This document shows, piece after piece, positions 23,401 to 35,021 of a DNA stretch of 64,000 nucleotides. Under the pieces are notes generated by a model. It worked only from the letters and a program-made list of their open reading frames with translations, did not search any database and was not told where the DNA came from. The position numbers and the translations under genes are program-made. Origin of the DNA: Microbotryum silenes-acaulis (lineage: Eukaryota > Basidiomycota > Microbotryomycetes > Microbotryales > Microbotryaceae). The stretch lies in NCBI GenBank assembly GCA_003665825.1, contig QPFY01000001.1, positions 1,667,001-1,731,000 of the forward strand. Direction: 5' to 3'. Position 1 is the stretch's first letter, and each line of letters begins with the position of its first letter.

Positions 23401-24794
23401 TGGTCAAGTCGTGGTCGAACGAGGCCTCAAAAGCCGACGGTGCTCACTGGCGATGGATGCTCGATCACTTCTGGCGGTGGATCAGTTCCCCGGCTGCCAA
23501 GCTCTACGACCCAGCCCTGTATCGATTCGTTCATGGGCTCATGCGCAAGACCTTCTCCCAGCTCGTGGCTGAGTTCCGCCGCCTCGGATCTGAGATCGTG
23601 CACGCCGACTTTGGTCGGCTCTTCCTGCTTACGAGCAAGCCATCGTCGTCGAGCGCGTATGCGTATGCGAACTATGTCGTCTCGTCCGTCACGTCGCGCG
23701 AGCTTTTCCGCTATATCCAGCTCGACATCGTGCGGTTCTGGGACCAGCTCGTCTGGATGGACACGGCCAACTTTGCCGGCATCATCTGCGCCTATCCCGA
23801 ACGCATCGAGGAGCCGCTCGCCGAGGAGATCGAGATCGAGATGTCGTGGAACATTGGGACATTCCTCCCTCCCGCGTGCCAGGATGACTTTTCGCTCGTC
23901 GTGGGCCATTTCGTTCACGGCATGTACCAAGCCAAGCGCAAGTCCGGTGATTCGATCCGGACACCCTTGCGTCTGCTGCCGAATGGAAGTGGCACGGCGG
24001 CGGACCCGACCAAGACCGACGAGGTCGAGCTCGGACGCACGTTCATCACCCAGACTTTGACCCGACAGCTGCTCAAGATTGTCACGTCTCAAGTCGACAT
24101 GCACCGCGAGAAAGCGAACCGAGAGGCGTTCCAATTCCCCATCTTGCCCGGTGCCCACCTCAAGCTCAAGAACCCCGTGCTTGAGTTCATCAAGACGACT
24201 TGCGCCATCCTCGCGTTGGCCAAGGAGGTGCATGCTGAGGTGCTGGTGCTTAAGCGCAACTTGCTCGACTTGATCAGCGTGCGCGAGTTTGCGGCTGAGG
24301 CGACATTCCGGAACCCCTGCTTGACGTTCAAAGTCCCGATGGTGGTGTGCAAGAACTGCAACTCCGTTCGAGGTGCATCTTGGGCGTACTAGCCTCTTCC
24401 GGCATGTACGCGTACTAACATCCACTTTCTCTCTCCAGATCTCGACTTGTGCCGCAACCCCGAGTTACTGATCAAGAACCAACCTTGGTGCTGCGAGCGC
24501 TGCAAGGCCGCATACGACCGGTCCTCAATCGAAGCGACCATCATCGAATCGATGCAACGTCGCATCGTCGCTTTCCAACTTCAGGACCAACGCTGCATGC
24601 GATGCAAGCAGATCAAGTCCACGAACCTGCGCTTGTACTGCGAGTGCAGTGGCGAGTACCAAATGGCCGAGACGAAGCGAGAGGTATCCAAGAGGTTGCT
24701 CGTGACGGAAAATGTTGCCGAGTGGCATGGGTTGCAGGAGCTCAAGAGTGTGACGGGGTGGCTAATCGACATGGTCGGTGGCGCTACGGAGTAG
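17431..24794 (+). CDS. POL2: DNA polymerase epsilon catalytic subunit
   Basis: Family B leading-strand replicative polymerase, roughly 2,240 aa over about eight exons. After a Gly/Arg-rich N-terminus come [14 protein letters not shown] and the 3'-5' exonuclease motifs [14 protein letters not shown] (Exo I), [11 protein letters not shown] (Exo II) and [14 protein letters not shown] (Exo III). The polymerase motifs are [13 protein letters not shown] (A), [17 protein letters not shown] (B) and [12 protein letters not shown] (C, catalytic Asp). An intron at about 20588-20655 joins SSFPD to [11 protein letters not shown]. The long inactive C-terminal polymerase half follows, ending in zinc modules CysA (CKNC...CCERC) and CysB (CMRC...YCECSG), the latter region binding the accessory subunits. 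All catalytic residues I can check are present. Convergent with RAD17, 187 bp apart. Confidence 0.97.
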
Positions 24795-24981
24795 ATTAGA
24801 GTATCAGTAGAGGGAGTGTCCACGTTCTTTTCGCATAAGCAGAGTTGGCATCCGATGTTTTCTCGTTTCTTCTTGTTTGTACAGCTTGATCTCTCCAGTT
24901 GTAAAATCGTCGTCGTCTCCAGTTGTATAATCGTCGTCGCAATCGTATCTTCTAGTCCACAAATCGACCCGCAGGACCTCT

Positions 24982-27506
24982 TCACTCCTCGATATCATCA
25001 TCGGGATCGTACAACTCTTCCTCCACTATGACCTCTTCGAAAGCGTGGTCCATCGGCTCGTCCCTATCATCATCGTCAGCCGGCTCTTCTTCCTCCTCAT
25101 CAAGCGTCTCCTTTTCCTCCAACGCCTCCCCTCTCACTACCATCTGCGTCTCGGCCATCGAAACGGTCGGGAACGTCGCCAACTGAACCAAAAAAGCCGC
25201 ATGTCTAGGGACCCCACCACCACTCCCCTTATCCCTCATCATCCTCCCGACCAAAGGGGCCCGATCGACCCTCGTCGCTTTCCCTACTTTCAAATCTTCC
25301 CCCAAATAACCCTTCGAAGCAAAGCTGTACAAGAGCCCTTCATTCTCCCTCGTCCTCTTCAACTGATCCCATACCTCGGACTTCCTCAACGTCTGCTTCT
25401 TTTTCGGTACTGGACTGGGGAGATGGAAGAGCGTTCCTCTGACTGCGACGGCGAAGGAGTATTGACCTGTCAAAGGGACTCGTCGGAGGGAGGAAGACTC
25501 GTTCTCCCCTTCGAACCGCATCAAGGAGTCCGAGATGGAGTAGGATTCGAGGATCTCGGAGGCTTGTTCAATCGAGGTGGTGTAATGGGTGTAGTTGTGG
25601 TGCAGATAGGAGAGGAAAACATCCGGATCGATAGGAGCTTCGGCGAAGAGGTGGTCCGGGTCGACTTTAGAGGGTTCGCGTGAGTACTTGGCGCGAAGAT
25701 GACGAGGGGGTTTGGAGAGGGGGGTCGAGGAGGAGGGCGGTTGGAGAATCCCGGATCGGTTAAGGTCCTTCTTGTCCTCTTCGGCGGATATGTTCCATCG
25801 TTTCGAATAGAGCACCTTTCCCAAGGCGTGAAAGATGAAGAGCGAGGCTTCTCGCGAGGTGACGAATTGTAATCTGTATTAGGAAAAACGATCTGGTCAA
25901 TTCCCGCCCTCTCCCAGGATATTGCTCAACCCACTCACAGCTTCTTAACGTGGTCTTTCCCAGGAGAAGTCTCGCCAACAGGCTGACCATCGCTCTTCCT
26001 CTTCTTGCCCTTTCTAACTTTCGCATCCTCCCCACCCCATTTCACATCATCGCAGCTTGCCAAGAACTGTAAACTCATCAAAGCGGACCTCAAGTCTCCA
26101 TTCGAACACGCGATCACTTGTTGGACCGCAGTCACACTCGGTTTGGCCCCCCTTGCTCCCCTGTCCGGTTTCTCGTAAACTTGATCCAGTATATGAAGCA
26201 AGGGCTTCTTCATGACTGTAGGTGCAATAGCGTTGAACTTGATCTCCCTCACACCCGGTTGCAACAGTACCTCGTTCCCGAGCACTGATCTCGCATCGTA
26301 CGAATCTGAATTGCGCGAATCAAACATCAAACCCCCACCGGCGTTGTTCTCGATTGAGTCGGCCCCAGGACGGGAGAGAGCCTCGGAGATGATGATCACG
26401 ATAGGACAGGTGACGCGAGGGGAAGCGAGGTATTGCTGGATGGAGGATCGGAAGGCCAGTTTGGTCGGGTAGTGGGACGTGTTGGGCAGGTCCTCGAGGA
26501 GGATTAGTCGAGGAGCTTTAGAACGAGATGAGAGTTCCCCAGATTCGTGAATTGAAGTGGATGGCTTGGGTTGAATGGAAGGTAGAGAGGGATCGGGTCC
26601 GAGTTGGAGAGCGGGTGCCATACCAGCTTGAGCGAGGAATGAGGTAAACTGGTGCACGATGGACTCTCGACCTAGCCAATATTTTTTGACCCCGACGTCA
26701 GATTTTGCCGGTCTCAAGCAGCTCACAGAAGACCCCCATTTCCAGACTTACCCAAATCATTGGCGACCTCCCAATTACCCCCATTCCTCCATTCGAGGAT
26801 CTCGACGCCCATTTCGTCTGCCAACACCTTAACAGTCGCGGTCTTGCCCGCTCCAGCCGGACCACTGAGCACCAACACCCTTCTCCATTTCGCGAGCTTG
26901 GGTTTCCAAGCTTCGTCGAACCAGGATGCGACGTCCGACACTTTCTTCTTGTGTACGGCTAAAGAGTCCTGTCGGGGTTCGGAGAGGGAAGTTTGGTCAG
27001 CGCCGTAGAAGAGCAAGCAAGCTGAACAAGCAACGAGGGAGGACACGACGTACCCGATCCTTCGGGGGGTATTGCTCGACCCAGAGACCCTGGTCCTGCT
27101 GGGATGTCGGAGGATCTTTTGCAAGCTTCTTTGTTCGCTTGACTGGTTCGAGAAGGTCGTCATCCTCAGCTGCTAGAAGCAAGCGCATCGTGTAAGTTGG
27201 ATGACAGGCAACGCTGAGCGAGTCGATCGAGAACTGACTCAGATCAATCGTCTCCACCTGCTTCGCCTTGCCGTTCACTTTTGCACTCGACACATTGATG
27301 CTGCTCGAGGTGGCGCTTCGTGAACTAGCTTGGGGAAAGCCGAAGCGAGGCTACATTCAAGCAACGATAGCCAATGCCGGCGACAAGGAGAAGCTTGCGA
27401 AATCAGCGGGTCGAACCAGCCACAGCGAGAATAGAATACCCACCTGAGCACTGAGAGGCTTCAATGGCTTCTTGAACACCTCAGGCACGTCAGACTTGCT
27501 GGGCAT
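24982..27506 (-). CDS. RAD17: RAD17 checkpoint clamp loader
   Basis: Large subunit of the alternative RFC complex that loads the 9-1-1 clamp at DNA damage (RAD24 in budding yeast). The first exon is MPSKSDVPEVFKKPLKPLSA. Downstream come GLWVEQYPPKDR, DSLAVHKKKVSDVASWFDEA, Walker A LSGPAGAGKTATVKVLADE, the Walker B-like LILLEDLPN, and GDLRSALMSLQFL as the AAA+ sensor 2 region. The C-terminal third carries DPDVFLSYLHHNYTHY and ends in a long Asp/Glu-rich tail (DEEEEEPADDDDRDE...YDPDDDIEE), a usual Rad17 feature. About five introns. ATG 27506 opens the first exon cleanly before a gtgggt donor. Confidence 0.92.
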
Positions 27507-29131
27507 CGATCATAGGGTGCTGCCGAAGCTCGGTCGTGGACGCTCGCCCGTAGCACGAGGTCGGCGTGGCAAGAAGCGCGCCGCGACCGCGCACCGTGAT
27601 GTCAAAGAGCGATCGATCGTCGATTCAATTTGCGGAGGTTAGACAATTTGTCACCTCCTTTTGCGACCACTTTCACAATTCAAGATATATGCCTCGGATT
27701 TGACATTTTGCATATATAGCTGCTAGGAGCTCCTCTCAATGTTCTTACACGCTTGGCAAAGTCGCCCACAGAGGGTTCGACCTAACCAGAGACCTAGATG
27801 ATCATCAACACAAGTCTCGGAGATACAAGTGAATTCCAACATTAGGTACAGCAAGATCGAGTAAGGTCCATTCGTCCAAAGGACGTGAGGGTTCAAGTCT
27901 GTTGCGAATGCGCGATCCCCAAAGCGACGAGAGAGCACGGGGCGTCAGTACATGCCTTCCCGATGGTATGGAGCTCGTAGCATTGTCGAGTGCAGCAGAA
28001 AAGAGTGATTCAACAAGGTGAGGGAGAGGTGTCAGGCTCTGTTTGGGGTTCGAAGAGGGGTCGCGAGCGGAGGAAGAAAAAAAGGGGACATCAGCACCTG
28101 CACCACTTCAGCAACACGTTCCGAGAGACAGAAGTACGTACAATAGGAAACAAGAGTACAAAGTACTCTATAAAGTCAACATCCGTCGTGAGACGTCGTG
28201 TTAGGTCACGAATAAGTGTCTTCATTCACCCTCCCCCCTTGCTTGTATTTGTCGTACCCAGCTACGCATCTGGCCGAGTATTCCGCACCAGCGGTGTTGG
28301 AGAGACCAGCAATGGTATTCAAGAGTACTCACGATACATGGGTCACCACGAGGAGGCATCGACCCCGGCGGTCGAGGCCAGGGTCGACCTGCGCGAGTGG
28401 TGGTGCAGAGCCAACCCGAGACCATGCTGCCCTCAAACAACGAGCTCACGAGAGCTGAAGGCAAAAAATCGAGAATGGTTTCGGAGGAGTGCAGTTGAAC
28501 CTGAGGATTTGTAACGATCTTTCAACATGACGTGAAAATTTTACAAAGCCGCACTTGGTGTCCCAGACTAAGCCAGAGTGCCGCCAATGAAAAACCTCGC
28601 TCGGCCGGGAGGACGTCCAAACGCGGGCGCTGTACTAGAATTGTGACCCACTCACTACCCAGTACCCACTCGCTACCAGCCTTAAACTCATGCAGACCAG
28701 AGCAGCCGACTTTCACGACGAGCATTGTGAGTTCCCAGGATGGGAGACAATCGCTTTGGACACACAGGATTTTTGAAAAAGAGCGCGGAAAAGTTAGGCG
28801 ATTCCATGTACTGAGGTCTTGAACTTGTTCGGAAAGTTTTTGTAGTGACCAATCCGCGGCTCGCACATCGCGCAAGCCAAAGCGCAAGCCAAAGCGCAAG
28901 CGCAAGCGCGTCCCTTGCTGGGTCGGCGTCGCACGAGCATCGCTTTCGACTTCAAAGTCGCACTTGTCACTCATTCGCTCGCCCTCAACTCGTTCTCGAG
29001 GCCACTGGTCGTGACTCATCTGCTATCAAGAACGCCCCCACTTTTGTCGAACTTCAACCCGCGTGCGATCTCTCTCTAGCCCTCCCGTCGGCCGCTTGAT
29101 TGATCCATCGTCCAGCGAAACTCGAAGGCTC
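27507..29131. other. Divergent intergenic region, RAD17 / PQ-loop gene
   Basis: 1.6 kb with no gene I can support. Frames of up to 174 codons (27990-28514 plus, 28522-29019 minus) are low-complexity, start at non-ATG codons or lack motifs. An AT-rich patch with tatatag-like sequence lies near 27690-27720 and a 6/12-bp simple repeat at 28871-28908. A non-coding transcript cannot be excluded. Confidence 0.5.
28871..28908. repeat. CGCAAG-based simple repeat
   Basis: Two copies of CGCAAGCCAAAG followed by two CGCAAG units and CGCG. It lies about 225 bp before the PQ-loop gene start. Probably a slippage-derived minisatellite. Confidence 0.8.
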
Positions 29132-30892
29132 ATGAGCGGCTCGGTGATGGCGACAGCGAGGGCTGCGGCTGCGGGTGCTTTCACCTCGAGTGCGCAGCGA
29201 ATGTACACACTGCACAGTCGACCGATTGCGTCCCCTGCGACGTGCAAGGCCGCATACCAACACGACTCGACGACTCAGATCCTGTCGACGCTCATCATCG
29301 TCGGCCTGATCGCGTCGTATCTGCCCCAGGTCAGTCGAGACTAGTCCCGTGATCCCGTGATCCCGTGGTCGTCCATCGTCCACTTGGCTCTCTCTCGCGC
29401 ACTCCCCAGTGCGATGGCATGCTGACACTCCTCGATCGGTCTCTGCACTGTCTAGCACTATCGAATCATTCACAACAAGACCTCGGATGGATTCAGCCCT
29501 TTCTTTTTGCTGCTGGGCTCCACAAGCAGGCACGCGCATACCCTCGGCTCCCCGTTCGGATCCGACATACCGGGCGTCCTCGAAATGCAATCAGGCTGAC
29601 CTTTGTCTCGTGTCTCTCCTCGGCAGTGCGAGTAGTCTGCTCAACATCGTTACCCTGCAATGGGGTCAAGTCGCGTGCTGCCAATACCTCGTACGTCCGC
29701 TCGGCTCTGACAAAGTTCCGCTTCCAGCGCACTGACCTTTCCTGTTTGCTTTCTTGTGCAGTCCGCGGGGCAGTGCTTTGAATCAATCCTCGGCATCGGC
29801 CAGGTGTTTTTCCAATGGTTTTGCTTTCTCCTCATGCAAGTCCTTCTCCGAAAGACTGGTCTGCGCAGATCTGTCGCCAACCGCGAGCATCTAATGCTAA
29901 TCCAATCAACGGATCCTCGCGCACCAGCTTCATTCTCTACCTCATCTACTTCCCAAGATCGCAGAAATACATCCGGACCGTACCCCTCGAATCCAACGCG
30001 ATCCCTGCCGAGCGTCCTTGGTCAGATCATTTGATCCCTTCCTTCATGCGCACCTCGATGCCCCGTGGCTTGATTCGATCCCGATCACGCTCGTCGTCCA
30101 TGTCGTCGCGTTCTGCTGCTTCGACCAACTCGAGCTTCGACCCTCGTTCGATGCTCCTCCCCGGCCAAGTCGCCAAGAGCAGCATCATTCTCGCGCCAGA
30201 GTATCGACGAGCGGTCTCTCTCTTTGCGTTGACGATGCTCCACCTCGCTCTCACGCTCTTGACGACCGTCATCCTCCTCGTCACATTACCCAAAGCACCG
30301 CACGAAGGGTCACCCCCTGCGTTCCCAGGAGAAGGGAGAGAACATCCTTCTGAACGAGCAGTCAGGGTTTGGGCTACGACGTTGGGTTTGGTGGCCGTTG
30401 GTTTGGGTTGTGGGCAGTACTTGCCGCAGTTGGTCTTGACCGCTCAAAAGCAGTTGGTGGGAAGCCTGAGTATCCCGATGATGTGGTTGCAGGTCAGTGA
30501 TCTCGTCCCCTTCTTCTTTGGCGTCAGTGGGCCGAAGCTAATCCCTTCTTGTTCTCAGACCCCTGGTTCCTTTGTGTTCGTTTACACGTTGGCCGTACGA
30601 CCAGGCGTCAATTGGTCCGGATGGGCCACCTACCTGTCAGTCCCATTTCAAAACACAGACTCACTCCCCTCGACCAGCAGTTCACATCCCTTCCTCTCCT
30701 GCGTTGAACAGTATAACCGGCATCCTCCAAGGCGCCCTTTTGGTCCTTTGCCTATGCTGGAAAGCAAGGCAGAACCGATTAGGCATTGATGATTGGGGGA
30801 ACAAGATTGAGGATCCGACATCGACAGAAGGTGGCGCGACAGGAGCAGGGAGGGAAGAGAGCCCGACGGAACATACGAGGTTGCTGCGGTGA
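29132..30892 (+). CDS. PQ-loop repeat membrane protein
   Basis: Seven-helix PQ-loop family protein; relatives are lysosome/vacuole amino-acid transporters or MPDU1-like. The first PQ-loop reads GLIASYLPQHYRIIHNKTSD followed by GFSPFFLLLG. The second reads GLGCGQYLPQLVLTAQKQLV then GSLSIPMMWLQ. Exon 1 is 29132-29329. Keeping the conserved STSSASSLLNIVTLQWGQ requires a GC-AG intron at 29530-29626. FQWFCFLLIFILYLIYFPRS requires another at 29836-29927 (AT|gcaagt donor, ctaat branch-like site). Later introns are GT-AG. A Ser/Arg-rich cytoplasmic loop lies between the two halves, and the C-terminus ends EHTRLLR, compatible with a dileucine-type vacuolar sorting signal. Substrate unknown. Confidence 0.85.
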
Positions 30893-31256
30893 TTCGGAAC
30901 TGCGCTAGGGGAGTGAGCATTATTCTCTGTGTTGTGGTCTCGAGACCATTGCTGTGTCAGCCTTCTTCCATCGGTTCCTTTCGAATTTTTCCTTGGGCTT
31001 TGAGTGAGCAAGCCTCGGTGGTTATTCACGTCGTCGGGTTCAAGTTGTTTGGCTTGGTCTACAGAAATGGTCATCTTCGAACATTCGAATTCATTCATTG
31101 CAGAGAGGACCTTTGGGAGATTGATACAGTTTGCATCGCTGTCCTTGCTACAGACATGTCTCGCTTCGGCATGCGCCAACCCAAGCTGCGCCGAGAAAGA
31201 CCCCTCTCCCAAGCCGCCCAGACGAAGGTCAAGCCACCAAGTCATACCTTCTCCCC
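30893..31256. other. Convergent 3' gap
   Basis: 364 bp between the stop codons of the PQ-loop gene and the minus-strand gene at 31257-32500. Nothing coding seen; expected to hold both 3' UTRs. Confidence 0.6.
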
Positions 31257-32500
31257 TTATTCTTCTTCATTTCCACTATCAAGTTGACGAAGGTACGCCT
31301 CGACTTCATCATAGACCTCACTGTTGTCCTCATTATCGTCCTCGTCATCGGCCCCTGGACCAAATCCAGAGTCCTTGCGCTTCTTGGACTTCTTGCGTTG
31401 CGACGTCGTCGTGGTGGACACTTGAACAGGTGGTCGGTTGTTGGAGGGAGGTGGTATTTTCTCTGTGGGAGCTGTACGGGAGAAGGAGATTCGTCAGTGG
31501 GGGATGGACGAAAGGAATGAAGAAGATGACAGGGGTCAGGACGTACGAACACATTCTAGCTCGAATAGGAAGGAGAAGAGAGGGGGTCGATCGGGGAACA
31601 AGTAGGTCCATGCCATGGGGATGAAACTAGGGTTCAGGTGTCAGAGGGGCGAGCTGATGAGTAATCACTCCTCCACTACTTTGCAGCGAGAAAACTTACT
31701 CGATCCCATTGTCTCCGCCTTTGATGCTGTAGATACCGACTCTGACCGAAATCACTTCGTGTTCTTCGTTGAAAGTAAAGGGCTACAACATCGACATGTC
31801 GTACTGTAAACATCAAGGTTTCTGCTGTCGAGTCCCGGTTGGGAAGGAAGGAGGTTCTGACCTTGTCTCCTGTGAAGACGAAAGCTCGGTCATCGGACCA
31901 GACGTATCCGTTGAGTCGAGGGTGGTTGCGATTGAGGGCTTCGGAGTAGACACTGTTTGACTTAGATGGGTGATTAGGTATGAGCTATTTGGCGTTCTGT
32001 GGGGTCGTTGACGAACTCACATGTCCCCGTTGATCCACATGGCGACGTAAATCCCTGCCTATCAATTAAGCCCGCCACGCATACATCCACGTCAATGTCA
32101 CTTTTCCTCAGCTTTTTTCTTAGTACGACCTCTAAATCCAATTCATAATAAGTCGTCTCCACTCACCCAATGCGTACACCTATCATCCCTCAAAATGATG
32201 CTCAACGTCGACCCCATCTCGACCTTGGCCCTGCCCTCGAGCGTCCACTCGGGGTTCTTGAGCACCCGAGTCTCCTCGATCTCGATCGGCAGCGAGTCGA
32301 TGCGAACGGTGGCTTGGACGTCTGAGTAGCCTGCATTGCTGTTCAGGGCGAGAGGAGCGTTATCTGGGGGTTAGAGCGTGAGTCTCACCCGCGCTACGTG
32401 AATTGACGGAGCGCGAGTGGGGAGGGAGTGCGAGGCACTCACAGCCAGTATCGGTTGAAGCGCTGGTGGGGGAGACGATGACGAGCGACGTATCGCTCAT
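31257..32500 (-). CDS. Uncharacterised protein, about 245 aa, with NLS-like tail
   Basis: Seven or so short exons join without frame breaks. The N-terminal two-thirds looks like a compact beta-rich fold: ATVRIDSLPIEIEETRVL, NPEWTLEGRAKVEMGSTLSI, AGIYVAMWINGDIVYSEALN, GYVWSDDRAFVFTGDKPF, EEHEVISVRVGIYSIKGGDN. It ends with FIPMAWTYLFPDRPPLF. The C-terminal tail has a basic cluster RKKSKKRKDSG resembling a nuclear localisation signal, then an acidic stretch (DDEDDNEDNSE) and the end YLRQLDSGNEEE. I recognise no named family. ATG 32500 begins the first exon, and the TAA is at 31257-31259. Confidence 0.7.
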
Positions 32501-33472
32501 CGACGAAAGTATCACGAACACCGTCCATACCTGTATTCGTGAAAGTGGATTGAGGTCAATTTGACGTCAAGGATAGTGAGCAAGCGTGCAGGGGTGGGGA
32601 AATTGACTTTCGCCCCTCCCTGCCGCGCTAGCAGATCATCATCGCACCTGATCGACGTCGACAGGAGGTGGATCGGGCTCCTTGAAACCCCAAACCGCCG
32701 ATCGGTCGTCAAGACGGCATTTTAAGATGTCGATGAGCTTGGTGAAGGTCCTTCCACTGACCGTGTGGGATCATAGCTTTAATTACTTACTAAGAATTGC
32801 GCTTCCACCAACGTGTAATGACTCGACTCCTGTCCCGAAATGTAGCGCATGCCGGGCAAAGCGAATTTTCACGTGACACTCTCAAAATGAGCACATAGTC
32901 AACGCCAAACATAAATTGTTATCTCGTTCACGATAAGGTATACACGTAGTAAGAACTATAGACGAAAGGCGTTGAGGGCATTAGAAAACGATCGCTAGCT
33001 GAAGAGCACGTCGTCGCGCTCGATCATCAAGGTGCTTGCGGCGACAGGAGTGAACGAACGAGGAAGGAGCCATTGCAGCCAATCTCGCACTGCGACACTC
33101 ATCGGCGTTAGATCACAGTGAGACGTGGCTAGAAGACGAAATACTCGTCATCACTGGAAGAGTCATTTGTCACTCATCGGGCACGGAGGCGTCCCCCACA
33201 AATTTCACCATTCTCATCTCGATCAAATAACAAATCATTGGCAAGTTGTCCCGGGTCAGACACAGTTCAAGATTCGATCCGAGACATTCCACATCGAGTG
33301 TTCAACCGAACAAGTCCTCTAAGAAAGGTGCGGTGCCATCAAAAGCAAGTTGACCCATTTTTCGAACAGTGGTGCTTGAGGTGCTGAGCTCGGACCTCTG
33401 CGAGCAAAGACCCAATTTTGCACCGGCGCTCCCCACATCGTCTCCTCCCGCCTGCGCCCACTCTCCTCGACG
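32501..33472. other. Divergent intergenic region
   Basis: 972 bp between two divergent genes. No supported gene. An E-box-type CACGTG lies near 32870 and an AT-rich patch near 32900-32960. Short frames here have no motif. Confidence 0.55.
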
Positions 33473-34983
33473 ATGGCCCAGCTCGATAAATGCGCCGCGT
33501 GTAGCAAGGCCGGTCAGTCGATCTGCCGATGCTACTGGATGCGTCGACTACGTTCTACTGATACAGCTGCTCCTGTGATAGCTCTTGAAGCACTTTCGAC
33601 GACTGGCTCGGATTCGTCTCGATCGCTTCAAGTCTGTTCAAAGTGCCGAGGCGTGGCTTACTGCTCTCGGGAATGCCAGGTAGGTAGTAGAGTCAACCAT
33701 CAAGTCATGGCAAGGACTGCGATCTCACGCACGCCCCGTCCCCTCCTCCAGATCAAGCATTGGCCATCGCACAAATCGAAATGCCCGATCCTCGCCCTCT
33801 CCAAGAAGATGTCCGCGACGACCGTATCCCCAAAACCCAAAACCAAGTCCGCCAACCCCGCCACGAATCCCATCGCGGACCCATGGTCAACTTTCAAGCC
33901 ATTCCTCGACTCCATCTCGGCCGAGCTCTGCTGGGTCCTGTCCCTGCTTCATGTCCCTCACGTCCATGATCCGATCCCTTCGACCCGTCAAGTAGCTTGG
34001 TATCATCTCCATTTCTCGCTCAACCCTTCAAAAGAATTCCACACCGACCCTCAAGCCGGCACCACGACATCGAAGAACAGTCGTCGACAATTCGTCCTCA
34101 AACTCGGTCAACGAACTTCACCTTCTTCCTTCCTCGACTGGATCCGATCCGAACCTTCACACACGGACCAACCGCAAATCGTCGAACAATACCAAACACA
34201 AATTTCGTCGCTCGTCGAAGCCGATCGAACGGTATTCGATATAGGTGGCAAGTTGGAAAACCAATCCCTCCGAAGGGTGATTTGTACAGCCGAAGATGTG
34301 AATCGACGATTTATCGGTCTCTCGATTCAAGCTTTGGGATCGCATACCGTAACTCGATCGGCTTTGGATCCTTTGAACGAAGACCTCGATTGGGTAGGTC
34401 CCTTGAGTCGGATCTTGGAAACGATTGAGCCCTGCGACGGTTCGGAAGGTAGTGCAAGTGGAAAAGGAGTGACGAAATCTTCTCCTGGGGAAGAGGGATC
34501 GACGAAATTGTTGGAAAAGATTGTCAGGGAGTTGATGAAGGATGAAGGGTGGGCGGAGAGGAGTTTGAAGAGTTGGAAAGAAGGGGACAAGAAGGAGAAT
34601 GATTTATTGCATGCTGCGCTGCTGAAGAGGGGCATAAAGGAACAGGTTTTGATGGGGGGGAGATTGGGGAAGGGTTATTATTATGCTGTGCCGGTGTCGG
34701 GTAAGGTTGTGTGCGGATAGATGGTGATTGTCAGAGATGTGTTTGCTTACGAGCTGTCACATATTGACCTCACGCAGAGTTCCCAACCAAATGCTCATGC
34801 GGACGAATTCATCGACCCGAGGAACGCTATTTGGACGAAGAGGAGGAAGAGGAGGAAGAATACGAACTGGATTCTGACGAAGACGGCTGTACACCGCCTT
34901 ACTACAACACCCACTTTGGTCATTCGCACGACGACGACGCCGATGATCATTCGCATTCCCACTCGCATTCGCATTCCCATTGA
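33473..34983 (+). CDS. MYND-type zinc-finger protein with His-rich C-terminus
   Basis: The MYND finger is completed by splicing. Exon 1 (33473-33512) gives CAACSK, exon 2 (from 33567) gives SLQVCSKCRGVAYCSRECQ, and exon 3 (from 33752) gives IKHWPSHKSKC. The first two introns (54 and 72 nt) are multiples of three without stops, so retention would still be translatable. The body (AELCWVLSLLHVPH, AWYHLHFSLN, LDWIRSEP) is unrecognised. A frame stop at 34720 lies inside a third intron (34701-34777). Removing it gives VPVSEFPTKCSCGRIHRPEE, an acidic run (eight Glu after Asp), and a tail HFGHSHDDDADDHSHSHSHS ending at TGA 34983. The tail should bind metal ions. MYND fingers are protein-interaction modules. 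Convergent with the next gene, 38 bp apart. Confidence 0.8.
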
Positions 34984-35021
34984 TCGGCTGGTCCTCCAAG
35001 GCTGAAATAGGATAGCTCTAC

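Noticed and set aside
27720..27960. Possible tRNA gene, from GGTTCGA- and GGTTCAAG-like B-box sequences
   Set aside because: The T-stem does not pair beyond two or three bases, no acceptor stem or anticodon arm can be drawn, and the A box is absent.
27990..28514. 174-codon plus-strand open frame
   Set aside because: Low-complexity basic product, no motif, no splice partners, and it lies in a divergent promoter region.
28522..29019. 165-codon minus-strand open frame
   Set aside because: The product includes a translated simple repeat and no recognisable domain; more likely chance in low-stop GC-rich DNA.
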